Source: VRUE01 sp036265675
GTDB lineage: Bacteria > Actinomycetota > Thermoleophilia > Solirubrobacterales > 70-9
Reading direction: 5' to 3'
Length of the DNA: 59,244 nucleotides
NCBI GenBank assembly: GCA_036265675.1
Contig: DATAOP010000070.1
Span: 1-59,244 of the forward strand
Shown: positions 42,030-51,500 of the stretch, in pieces
Layout of the letters: each line of letters starts with the position of its first letter
How positions within the stretch are numbered: position 1 is the stretch's first letter
Program-made: the position numbers and the translations under genes
Notes under the pieces: generated by a model
What the model was told of the DNA's origin: nothing
The model's input: the letters and a program-made list of their open reading frames with translations, nothing else
Databases searched by the model: none

Positions 42030-45000
42030 GAGATACGGGACCGAAGTCCTCGGGTTTGAGCGAGATCCACGCCGCCCGGCTCGGGATCCTCCTCGCCCTC
42101 CTCGTCGCCGCGATGTTCGCCCTGACCGGTGCGAGCGCCGAGGCCGCCTACATCCATCCCGAATCGGCATACGAATTCGGCCCCGACGGCCTCGCCACGA
42201 GCGCCTTCCCCGGCTCGGGCTCGGTCGCCGAGATGGACTACGACCAATCGAGCAAGCGGATCTTCATGCTCGACAAGTCCGACGGCAAGGTCTACGCGGT
42301 CAACTTCGCCGGTCCCGGCTCCTACTCGGCGGCGGGCTCGCCCTATCCCCTGACGGTCGGCTCCGCCGGCTGCTGTACCGACATCGGGATCGACAACACC
42401 TCGGGCGCAACCGCCGAATATCTCTACTACTCGCCAGACGGCCCCCCCCTTTACGGCTTCACGTCAGCGGGGACGCCGCTGCCGGCATTCGCGCCGGAAT
42501 CGGGAGAGAAGTGCGGGGCCGCCGTCGACAACGAAGGCCACTTCTGGAGCGGCAACTTCAGCACCCAGAAAATCGAAGAGTTCGAACCGACCGGAGGCGC
42601 TCCGATCAAAACGGTCGACGTCAGCGGCACCGGCCTCCCGTGCAGGGTCAGGTTCGACCTCTCGAACAACGACATGTACGTGTCGCAGTACTCGGGCCAG
42701 GGAGCGGTTCGCTACACCGCCGCCAGCGGCTATTCGGCGGCCTCGGCTCAGGTCTTCGACCCGACCACGAACTCCAACATCGCGATCAACGCGACCAGGC
42801 ACGTCGTGTACGTCGCCGGGCGCAACAAGGTTTCCGCCTACGACACGGCCACCGGCTCGCTGCTCGAGAGCTTCGGCGAAGAATCCGGCTGTTTCATCAA
42901 TGGGATCGCCGTCGACGACGCAACCGACACGGTCTTCCTCTCCCGCTCCTGCACGAACAGGATTCAGGAATGGAAAGGCGCGGTCGTCCCGGACGCGGTG
43001 ACCGGAGAACCGACCGGAAATACGACCGTCTCGGGTTCGGTGGCGCTCGCCGGCGGCGGCGAAGTCACCAGCTGCGAATTCCAGTTCGGCACGTCGACCG
43101 AATACGGCCAGTCCGAGCCGTGCAGCCCGGCAGCCCCCTACAACAGCGACCAGGCGCTGGTCACAGCGGACCTGAAGGAAGACCTCGAAGGCGAGACGAC
43201 CTATCACTACCGCCTCGTCGCTTCCAACGCCAACGGGACCGCCAAGGGGGTCGACAAGACGATCACCCCGCACAACGTCAAGAGCCTGGCCACCGGCCCG
43301 GCCACCGAAATCACTAACAACTCGGCACTGGTGTCCGGCACGTTCGAAGGCAACGGAGAAGACACCCACTATTGGTTCGAATGGGGCAGAACCGCCTCCT
43401 ACGGCCACAAAACGCCGTTGCCACCGGGTACCGACGCCGGCTCGCCAACCGGGCCGACCGAAATCCAGACTGAACTGACCGAATTGGTGCCGGGGGCGAC
43501 CTACCACTACCGGGTGGTGGCGGTCAACGGCCTCGGACTATCGCGAGGGGGGGATGCGGTCTTCTCCACCTTCCAGCCACCCTCGATCCTGGGCTTCTCG
43601 AGCTCGGGGATCACCGCGACGTCGGCCGATATCAGCGCCCGGATCAACCCGAACGGTTTCGACACCGAATACGAAGTCGAATACGGCCCGACGTCCGCCT
43701 ATGGGAAGCGTGCGCCGATACCGGCCGGCCTCCTCCCGGCCGGAGAAGCCACCGAACCGGTCGCGATCCACCTCAGCGATCTCGAAGGGATCGTCTACCA
43801 CTTCCGCGTCGTCGCTCACAACAAGTGGGGGACGACCGCCACCAGCGATCGCACCTTCACCTTCTTCCCGCCGTCCTGCCCCAACGCGGTACTGCGGCAG
43901 AAGACCGGCAGCAGCTATCTCCCCGACTGCCGCGCCTATGAGCTGGTATCGCCTCCGATCGCGGGGAACATCAAGCTGCTCGCCCTGTCTTCCCCGGGTC
44001 CGTACGCGGAGAATCCGACCCGATTCCTCTACCTCGGCGTCGACGGCGTGCTCTCCGGGACCGAAGGCACCAATGCCTTCAGCGCCGACACCTACGTGGC
44101 GACGCGAACCATCAGCGGCTGGGTCTCCAAGTACACCGGAATCCACGCTGACGAAACCTCGTTCAACTGGTTCGCGGTCGGAGACATGGCCCTCGACAAA
44201 TTCATCAACTTCAAAAGTGGCTGCTGTGCCGCCCAAGTGCCCTTCGTATTCGACAACAACGAAGACTTTCTTGGCAGATGGCCGGCCGACTGGTCCGACT
44301 TCGTTGAAGAAACCGGTCCAAACGAAGCGCTCGGGATCTTCCAGCCTTCGCCGGACTTCACTCACATGGCGTTCTCATCACAGGTCAACTTCGACGCCGA
44401 AGAAAAAGGACTCACGAGCGCCCCCGGATCCGCATACGACTATGACGTAGCGACCGAAACGACGGAAATTATCTCGAAGGACGCACACGGATTCGACATC
44501 ACGCAGGATCCGAGCAGCACCGATGCGAACGAAGTCATCAACTTTCCTGGCCCAGAACCCTTCGGAACTGGGATGCCAAAGGAAATGTATCCCGGCGTCT
44601 CGATCGACGGATCGCACATTTTGATGGGGACGAAGCACTGCAACGGGTGCACAGAAGAACACCTCTACATGCGCGTCAAGGATGCGATCACCTACGACAT
44701 CGCGGGTGGGGCGCCGGTCAACTACTACGGGATGACCTCCGACGGAACCAAGGTGTTCTTCACCTCCGATCAGCAGCTGACCACCGACGACCACGACACG
44801 AGCTCCGACCTCTACATGTGGAGTGAACAGGGGGAACTCGAAGAAGAACCACTGACGAGGCTGTCGACAGGCAGCGGCGGCCAGGGCGATACCGATGCAT
44901 GTTCCGCCTCCTGGACGATTAAGTGCGACGTCGGGATGGTGATCGGGCAGACCGTCACCGACTACCCGATCGCCACCGATAGCGGCGACGTCTACTTCTA

Positions 45001-45829
45001 CTCGCCGGAGGTACTGGACCAGGCCGAAAATGGAGTCGACGGGGGACGCAACCTCTACGTCTATCGCGAAGGCCGAGTCCAGCTCGTCGCCACCCTCAGC
45101 GTCAACGGCGCAGGCGCCCTCACGAGGATCCAGGTCTCGCCCAACGGCGCGCACGCGGCATTCGTCACCAAAGCGAAGTTGACCGGCTACGAAAACGGGA
45201 CCTTCCGCGAGATGTACTCGTTCGATCCGGCCACCGGGGGCGTCGAATGCGTGTCATGCATCCCGACCGGAGAACCGCCCAGCGCCAACGTGGAAGGGAG
45301 CGTCTCGGGATTCTTCATGTCGGACGATGGCCGGACCTTCTTCTCAACCACGGATGCGCTGGTGGCCAAAGACACCAATGAAGGTTCGGACGTTTATGAG
45401 TTCGTCGAGGGTAGGCCGCAGCTGATCTCGACCGGGACCGGCCAGGCGTATCACCGGGCCAGCGGGGCGATCATCCCGCTCTCGCTGATGGGCGTGAGCC
45501 CCAATGGCACCGATGTGTACTTCTCGACGTTCGACACCCTGGTGCCGCAGGACCTCAACGGCGCGTTCCTCAAGTTCTACGACGCCCGGACGGGGGGCGG
45601 ATTCGATTTCACCCCACCCTCGCCGCCCTGCGAAGCGGCCGACGAGTGCCACGGGGCCGGCAGCTCGCCCCCAGGCTCTGCGGCGATCACGAGCGACGCG
45701 AATCTCGGCGTGGCCGGCAACGCGACCAAGGCGCGGAAGGCAAAGCGTCACCCAAAGCGGAGGCGGAAGCGCAAGCGGAAAGCCCATCACCACAGGAAGG
45801 CCGCTCACCGGAGGGCGAACCATGGCTGA
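42026..45829 (+). CDS. Giant secreted beta-propeller/Fn3/TolB-like protein A
   Basis: The protein has 1267 residues. A signal peptide (about 18-41, ALTGASAEAA) is followed by an NHL-like propeller (about 45-305) with repeats such as GIDNTSG, AAVDNEGHFW and GIAVDDATDTVFLS. Three Fn3-like domains follow (about 308-615), with TTYHYRLVASNANG and ATYHYRVVAVNGLG. At about 632 the signature LPDCRAYELVSPP opens a TolB/WD40-like region with MTSDGTKVFFTS, VSPNGAHAAFV and GVSPNGTDVYFS. Near 1206 comes DECHGAG and then a Lys/Arg/His-rich tail (about 1230-1267). The GTG start overlaps the leader frame. It is likely a cell-surface or matrix protein; ligands are unknown. Confidence 0.8.
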   Translation: MRDTGPKSSGLSEIHAARLGILLALLVAAMFALTGASAEAAYIHPESAYEFGPDGLATSAFPGSGSVAEMDYDQSSKRIFMLDKSDGKVYAVNFAGPGSYSAAGSPYPLTVGSAGCCTDIGIDNTSGATAEYLYYSPDGPPLYGFTSAGTPLPAFAPESGEKCGAAVDNEGHFWSGNFSTQKIEEFEPTGGAPIKTVDVSGTGLPCRVRFDLSNNDMYVSQYSGQGAVRYTAASGYSAASAQVFDPTTNSNIAINATRHVVYVAGRNKVSAYDTATGSLLESFGEESGCFINGIAVDDATDTVFLSRSCTNRIQEWKGAVVPDAVTGEPTGNTTVSGSVALAGGGEVTSCEFQFGTSTEYGQSEPCSPAAPYNSDQALVTADLKEDLEGETTYHYRLVASNANGTAKGVDKTITPHNVKSLATGPATEITNNSALVSGTFEGNGEDTHYWFEWGRTASYGHKTPLPPGTDAGSPTGPTEIQTELTELVPGATYHYRVVAVNGLGLSRGGDAVFSTFQPPSILGFSSSGITATSADISARINPNGFDTEYEVEYGPTSAYGKRAPIPAGLLPAGEATEPVAIHLSDLEGIVYHFRVVAHNKWGTTATSDRTFTFFPPSCPNAVLRQKTGSSYLPDCRAYELVSPPIAGNIKLLALSSPGPYAENPTRFLYLGVDGVLSGTEGTNAFSADTYVATRTISGWVSKYTGIHADETSFNWFAVGDMALDKFINFKSGCCAAQVPFVFDNNEDFLGRWPADWSDFVEETGPNEALGIFQPSPDFTHMAFSSQVNFDAEEKGLTSAPGSAYDYDVATETTEIISKDAHGFDITQDPSSTDANEVINFPGPEPFGTGMPKEMYPGVSIDGSHILMGTKHCNGCTEEHLYMRVKDAITYDIAGGAPVNYYGMTSDGTKVFFTSDQQLTTDDHDTSSDLYMWSEQGELEEEPLTRLSTGSGGQGDTDACSASWTIKCDVGMVIGQTVTDYPIATDSGDVYFYSPEVLDQAENGVDGGRNLYVYREGRVQLVATLSVNGAGALTRIQVSPNGAHAAFVTKAKLTGYENGTFREMYSFDPATGGVECVSCIPTGEPPSANVEGSVSGFFMSDDGRTFFSTTDALVAKDTNEGSDVYEFVEGRPQLISTGTGQAYHRASGAIIPLSLMGVSPNGTDVYFSTFDTLVPQDLNGAFLKFYDARTGGGFDFTPPSPPCEAADECHGAGSSPPGSAAITSDANLGVAGNATKARKAKRHPKRRRKRKRKAHHHRKAAHRRANHG

Positions 45830-48578
45830 GCGACGGACGAGCGAGGGGAGAGGGCGGATGAGGAGCGCCATCGGAGTGGCCATCGCGGCGGTGATCGTGC
45901 TCGCTGCCCTCGCTGGCGCCGGCTCTGCCGAGGCCAACTCGCCGATCAACTCGTTCTCCATCACCACGAGCTCCACCCAGGCGGGAGGACATCCGGACAT
46001 CAAGACGCTGATCTGGATGAGCAACTCCGCGACCCAGGTGACGGCGCCCGGAGACTGCGAATGCCATGACGTCAGGAACATCACGGTGGACGCTCCGGAA
46101 GGCCTGATCCCCAACGTCTTCGCGACACCCCGGTGCAGTGGGGCGGACTTCGGGCAGGCCCGGTGCCCGATCGACTCGCAGATCGGATATGTGGTCGTCG
46201 GGATCGGCGGTGACAACCCGAACAACATCAGCTTCCCGGCCCCACGGCCCGTCTACAACCTCGTCCCGCGTCCCGGACAGGCCGGCCTGATCGGGTTCAT
46301 CGAACCTCTGCTCAACAGCGCGCCGATCTTCACCGACATCGAGGGCCGGACCGAGAGCGACTACGGACTCGAGTTCACCGTCAGCAACATCAACCATGTC
46401 TTCAGCGGCGTCTCCGTCGTCGAAGAGGTGTTCTGGGGAGTGCCCGCGGATCCGGTCAACGACCCATTCCGGCTCAAACCGGTCGGTTGCACGATCTACG
46501 GTGTCAACGGAGCCCCGGAGTGCGAAGGGGGCGCCAAATCCAACGCGCCTCTGAAGCCCTTCATCAACGCTCCGACCATATGCGGAGTCGACCTTCACAC
46601 CGAAGGCCTGGTGGAGTCGTACGACCACGGCTTCGACAGGGCGACCGGGAGCTTCCCGGGCACCACCGGCTGCGATCAGCTCAGCTTCAACCCGAGCCTG
46701 TTTGCGCAGCCGACGACGAAGCGAACAGACACCGCCTCGGGACTCGACATCGACCTCAAGGTGCCGGCGGCGGAGAGCCCGATCGCTCCCTCGCCCTCGG
46801 CGATCAAAGACGCGGTCGTGACCCTGCCGAAGGGCTTCTCGATCAACTCCAGCGCGGCCGACGGCAAGACCTCCTGCTCTGCCGAGCAGGCGAGAATCGG
46901 ACTCAGGCACGAGGCCGCCCAATGTCCTGAGGACTCGAAGGTCGGATCACTCTCGATCACGACCTCGTCCTTGCCCGCGCCCCTTCCGGGCTTCGTCTAT
47001 CTCGCCGATCCGAAGCCAGGCGATCCCTACCGGCTCTACCTGGTCGCGGACGGGTTCGGGGTCCACGTGAAGCTTCCGGCCGCCTCGGTCGAAGCCGATC
47101 CGATCACGGGGCAGCTCACCACCCGCCTCGAAGACCTGCCGCAGTTCCCGTTCAACGAGTTCAACCTCCATCTGTTCGGATCCGAACGAGGCCTGCTGGC
47201 GACGCCCGACCGCTGCGGCACCTATCCGGTGAAGAGCACATTCACTCCGTGGGACTCCCTGCTGCCAGACCAGACCTCGACGCAGTTCTTCGATCTCAAC
47301 GAAGGGCCCAATGGGACGGCCTGCCCGGGCACGTCGCGCGGCTTCAGTCCCGGCTTCAGGGCAGGTGTCGCCGACCGAGGCGCCGGGGTCCACTCCCCGT
47401 TCACCTTCGACGCAACCCGGACCGACGGCGACCAGGAGGCCGTCGGCCTGAATGTCGACACCCCGCCGGGCTTCACCGCGAGTTTGAAGGGGATCCCGTA
47501 TTGCCCCGAGGCCGCGATCGCGCAACTGCAGGCTCCGGGCTACACGGGCCGGAGTGAGCTGAACAACCCGACCTGTCCGCAGGCGAGCCAGGTCGGAAGC
47601 GTCAATGCCGGCGCGGGGGCCGGCACCCACCAGGTCTACGTCGACGGAAGGGTCTACCTCGCGGGGCCGTACAAAGGGGCTCCGATAAGCCTCGTGACCG
47701 TGGTCCCGGCAGTCTCGGGGCCCTATGACCTGGGGAACATCGTCGTCCGCACCGCGGTGCAGGTCGACGAAGAAACCGCAGAGGTCAGGGCGGACACGGA
47801 TCCGATCCCGACGATAGTCGAAGGCATTCCGCTGCGAACCCGGCATATCCGGCTCAACCTCGACCGGCCGCGCTTCACCCTGAATCCGACGAACTGCGAC
47901 CCATTCGCGGTCGATTCCGTCCTCTTCGGCAACGAAGGGGCGGCTGCCCGTCGCAGCAGCTCCTTCCAGGCCGCCAACTGCGCCACGCTGAAGTACAGGC
48001 CGGCGCTGAGCCTGAAGCTGAGTGGCGGCGTCGACCGCCGCGGGCATCCGGCCATCCACGCCGTCCTGCGGACCAAGCCGGGCGAAGCTAATTCAAAGAA
48101 GGTCTCTGTCACCCTGCCGAGGGGAGAGCTTCTCGACAACAGCCACATCAGCACGATCTGCACCCGGGTCAACTTTGCGGCCGACAGCTGCCCACCCGGC
48201 TCGAAGATCGGCTCCGTCACAGCGACGACGCCACTGCTCGACCAGCCCTTGAGCGGCGGCGTCTATCTCAGGGCCTCGAGTCACCGCCTTCCCGACATGG
48301 TCCTCGACCTGAGGGGGCAGGTCCATATCGTTCTCGACGCGCGAATCGACAGCGTCAAGGGCCGGCTGCGGACGACCTTCACCTCGGTTCCCGATACCCC
48401 CGTGAGCACCGTCTCGCTGCATCTCACCGGCGGCAAGAAGGGCCTGCTCGAAAACAGCGAAGGCCTCTGCGGAAGTTCGAAGAGGGCCTCGGTGACCATG
48501 ACCGGGCAGAACGGGATGGAAATGGACACCGGCGTCAGGTTGAAGACGACCTGCGGCAAGGGGAGGCCAGGCAAATGA
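45822..48578 (+). CDS. Secreted protein B with four Cys-rich repeat modules
   Basis: The protein has 918 residues. After a signal peptide (VAIAAVIVLAALAGAGSAEA) the protein holds four related modules starting near Cys105, Cys352, Cys561 and Cys780. Each begins C-x(n)-CP-x2-S-x-(I/V)-G (CPIDSQIG, CPEDSKVG, CPQASQVG, CPPGSKIG), continues with a P-x-x-G-x-x-Y/V-Y-L strand and a D-x-P segment, and closes with a G-L/L-L-x-N/T-x-x-C turn. No enzyme motif is visible. ATG 45822 overlaps the previous gene by 8 bp and has GGAGGG upstream; ATG 45858 with GGGGAGAGGG is the alternative. It is coupled to the next gene by ATGA. It may be an extracellular structural or binding protein. Confidence 0.75.
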   Translation: MAERRTSEGRGRMRSAIGVAIAAVIVLAALAGAGSAEANSPINSFSITTSSTQAGGHPDIKTLIWMSNSATQVTAPGDCECHDVRNITVDAPEGLIPNVFATPRCSGADFGQARCPIDSQIGYVVVGIGGDNPNNISFPAPRPVYNLVPRPGQAGLIGFIEPLLNSAPIFTDIEGRTESDYGLEFTVSNINHVFSGVSVVEEVFWGVPADPVNDPFRLKPVGCTIYGVNGAPECEGGAKSNAPLKPFINAPTICGVDLHTEGLVESYDHGFDRATGSFPGTTGCDQLSFNPSLFAQPTTKRTDTASGLDIDLKVPAAESPIAPSPSAIKDAVVTLPKGFSINSSAADGKTSCSAEQARIGLRHEAAQCPEDSKVGSLSITTSSLPAPLPGFVYLADPKPGDPYRLYLVADGFGVHVKLPAASVEADPITGQLTTRLEDLPQFPFNEFNLHLFGSERGLLATPDRCGTYPVKSTFTPWDSLLPDQTSTQFFDLNEGPNGTACPGTSRGFSPGFRAGVADRGAGVHSPFTFDATRTDGDQEAVGLNVDTPPGFTASLKGIPYCPEAAIAQLQAPGYTGRSELNNPTCPQASQVGSVNAGAGAGTHQVYVDGRVYLAGPYKGAPISLVTVVPAVSGPYDLGNIVVRTAVQVDEETAEVRADTDPIPTIVEGIPLRTRHIRLNLDRPRFTLNPTNCDPFAVDSVLFGNEGAAARRSSSFQAANCATLKYRPALSLKLSGGVDRRGHPAIHAVLRTKPGEANSKKVSVTLPRGELLDNSHISTICTRVNFAADSCPPGSKIGSVTATTPLLDQPLSGGVYLRASSHRLPDMVLDLRGQVHIVLDARIDSVKGRLRTTFTSVPDTPVSTVSLHLTGGKKGLLENSEGLCGSSKRASVTMTGQNGMEMDTGVRLKTTCGKGRPGK

Positions 48579-51500
48579 GGTCGAATCGGAATCGCCTCCT
48601 CGCGCACATCGCCGCGGGTATCTCCCTCATATTGCTCGCCGCACTCTCGTTGTCGGCGACGGCTTCGGCGGAAATTTACGCCCCCTACGCCTACAACGGC
48701 ACCTATCCCGCCGGATCGTTCATGGGGTCGGACGCGGTCGGGGGCCAGGCGCCATTCGACCAGAGCCTGAAGGGGATCGACGTCAACCAGGCGACCGGAG
48801 ATGTCTATGTCGGCGCCGAAGGAGGTGGGCTGCTCTACCGGTTCAATTCCGCCGGGGTCGCGCAGCCGTTCAGCTCCGTCGCACCGAACACGGTGCTCAG
48901 CGGGATCGTGACCAACGGCTTCGGCGAGACCGTGGTCGACAATTCGGGCGCCGCGACCCAGGGCCGCATTTACCAATGGTCCGAGCAGAGCCCGGTCAAG
49001 GCCTTCCTCCCTTCGGGCGAAGAACTGAACTCCTCGAACGGCTTCCCGAAGTTCCCGATGACCGAAACCGGGGACAACTGCGGCGCGGACGTCGCACCCA
49101 GCGGCAACATCTGGATCTCGCGGTTCAACCAGGGCGTGCAGGAGTACGACCCCTCCGGGAACCCGACGAACGCGGGCCCGGCCGAAGGTTTCATTCATGC
49201 CGAAGGAACCTGCTCGGTCGCGATCGACTCCGAAGAAAACTTCTACACCAGCCAGTACGCAGGCGGGCTGGTTCGCAAATGGAATAAGGCCGGAGAACTC
49301 CTGGGCACGGTCGACACGAACCTCGGCGAAGCCGCCAGCCTCGCTGTCGATCGCTCCAACGACAACCTCTTCATCAACTACAGGAACTTCGTCAAGCAGT
49401 TCAACCCCGAAGGCAACCTCCTGGGAACCTTCGGATCCCCGGATGCCGGGCGATCGTACCCGGGCTTCAACAACTCCGAAGGCGTCGCCGTCAACGAAAA
49501 CACCCACGTGGTGTACGTGACCGATCGCTTCCCGGGACGAGTCGACGAGTTTGCGCCAGCGCCGCCGCAGACGATCCCGGACGTGATCACTGAAGCGGCG
49601 ACGAACATCACGGCGACCGGTGGGACTCTGCACGGAAACGTGGATCCGGATGCCGCTCACGGCGGGACCGAAATCATCGGCTGCGAATTCAGATGGGGCC
49701 TGAGCCCGTCGAATTTGAACAACACCGCCACCTGCGATCAGCCGCTTCCGATCAACGGCAACGAGGATGTCACGGCGACGATCGAAGGTTTGACAGCCGG
49801 CGCCTCCTACTTCTTCCAGCTGACCGCAAAGAACTCGGAAAATGAAATCGTCGCCAAGGGAAAGACCCTTTCCTTCCAGCCCGCGGGCCCGCCTGTCATC
49901 GCCGACGCCTCGGTGTCGAACGTGCACAGCGACGGCGCCGTGTTGTCGGGAACGATCGATCCCCAGGGCGGCAAGACGACCTACCAGATCGAATACGGCG
50001 CCACCGAAGCATACGGCGGAATCGTGCCCCAGCCCGAAGGCGAACTTCCCAACAGCCTCGGCAGGCAGAGCTTCAGCTATCAGATCACCGGGCTCGAAGC
50101 GGGGACCCTCTACCACTTCCGGGTCACCGCCACCAATGCCAATGACACCACTCACGGCGAGGACCACACCTTCACGACATTCCCCTTCACCGCGATCCTC
50201 AACGACCCGTGCCCGAACGCCCACGTCCGACAGCAGGTGGCCGCCGCCCTGCTGCCCGATTGCCGCGCGTATGAGCTCGTTTCGGCGGCGGACACCGGCG
50301 GCTACGACGTCGAGTCCGACCTCGTCGCCGGCCAACATCCGTTCGGCGGCTATCCGGAGGCGCATGAAAAGGTCCTCTACGGCATCCACAGCGGAGCGAT
50401 TCCGGGCCCCTGGAATCCGACCAACCGTGGTGTCGATCCCTACATCGCGAGCCGCGGCAGCAATGGCTGGCGCACCACCTATGCGGGCATTCCCGCCGAC
50501 AACCCGTTCGCGGCCACGCCGTTCGCTTCCGAACTGGACGAAGCGAGCCCGGGTCTGACGGAGCTCGCCTTCGGCGGTCCGAACATCTGCTCCCCCTGCT
50601 TCGCCGACGGCTCGACCGGAATCCCCCTGCGTGAGGAAGACGGCAGCTTGGCACAAGGCATGGCCGGGCCCGAAGAACCGGGTCCGGGCGCGGCCCCGGA
50701 CGGCCTCGTCGAGAAGCGGTTCTCGGCCGATGGGACGCACCTGATCTTCGGCTCGACCTCGCTCTTCGCCGACGGCGGCAACGATGAAACCGGTGACGTC
50801 TCGATCTATGACCGCAACCTGATGACCGGACAGACGCAGGTCGTCTCGACCGACCCCGGCGGGAATGGGCTCGCCTGCCTGCAGGGCTCCGGCCACTGCC
50901 ACTCCCCGGGCGACAAAGCGGGCATCGCCGAGCTCGACGTCTCCAGGGACGGCTCGCGGATAGTCGTCGGGCAGCTGATGCGAACCGATGCCGCCGGCAA
51001 CCGCTACTTCCATCTGTACATGCACGTCGGGACCAGCCCCGGAACGATCGACCTGACCCCCGGAACCACGACCGGCGCTCTCTACGACGGGATGACCGCG
51101 GACGGATCCAGCATTTACTTCACGACCCGCGACCCGCTCGCCACGGCCTCCGACCCGGATTCCGACACGAGCGCCGACATCTACAGGGCGGACGCCTCCT
51201 CCGGCAGCGCAACCCTGACCCGGGTCTCGGTCGGCAGTGGCGCCGGCAACGGCGACTCGTGCGACCCGGTCCCCAATGCGACCAACGAACACTGGAACGC
51301 CGTCTCAGGCGGCCCCGACTGCAGTGCGGTCGCGATCGGCGGTGGCGGCGGAGTCGCGTCCGACTCGGGAGCGATCTACTTCCTCAGCCCGGAGCAGCTC
51401 GACGGGGGCGGCAATGGCACTCCCAATGCTCCCAACCTCTATGTCGAGGAACCCGGCTCCTCCCCGCGATACGTGGTCACCCTCGAGTCGAGCCTCACCG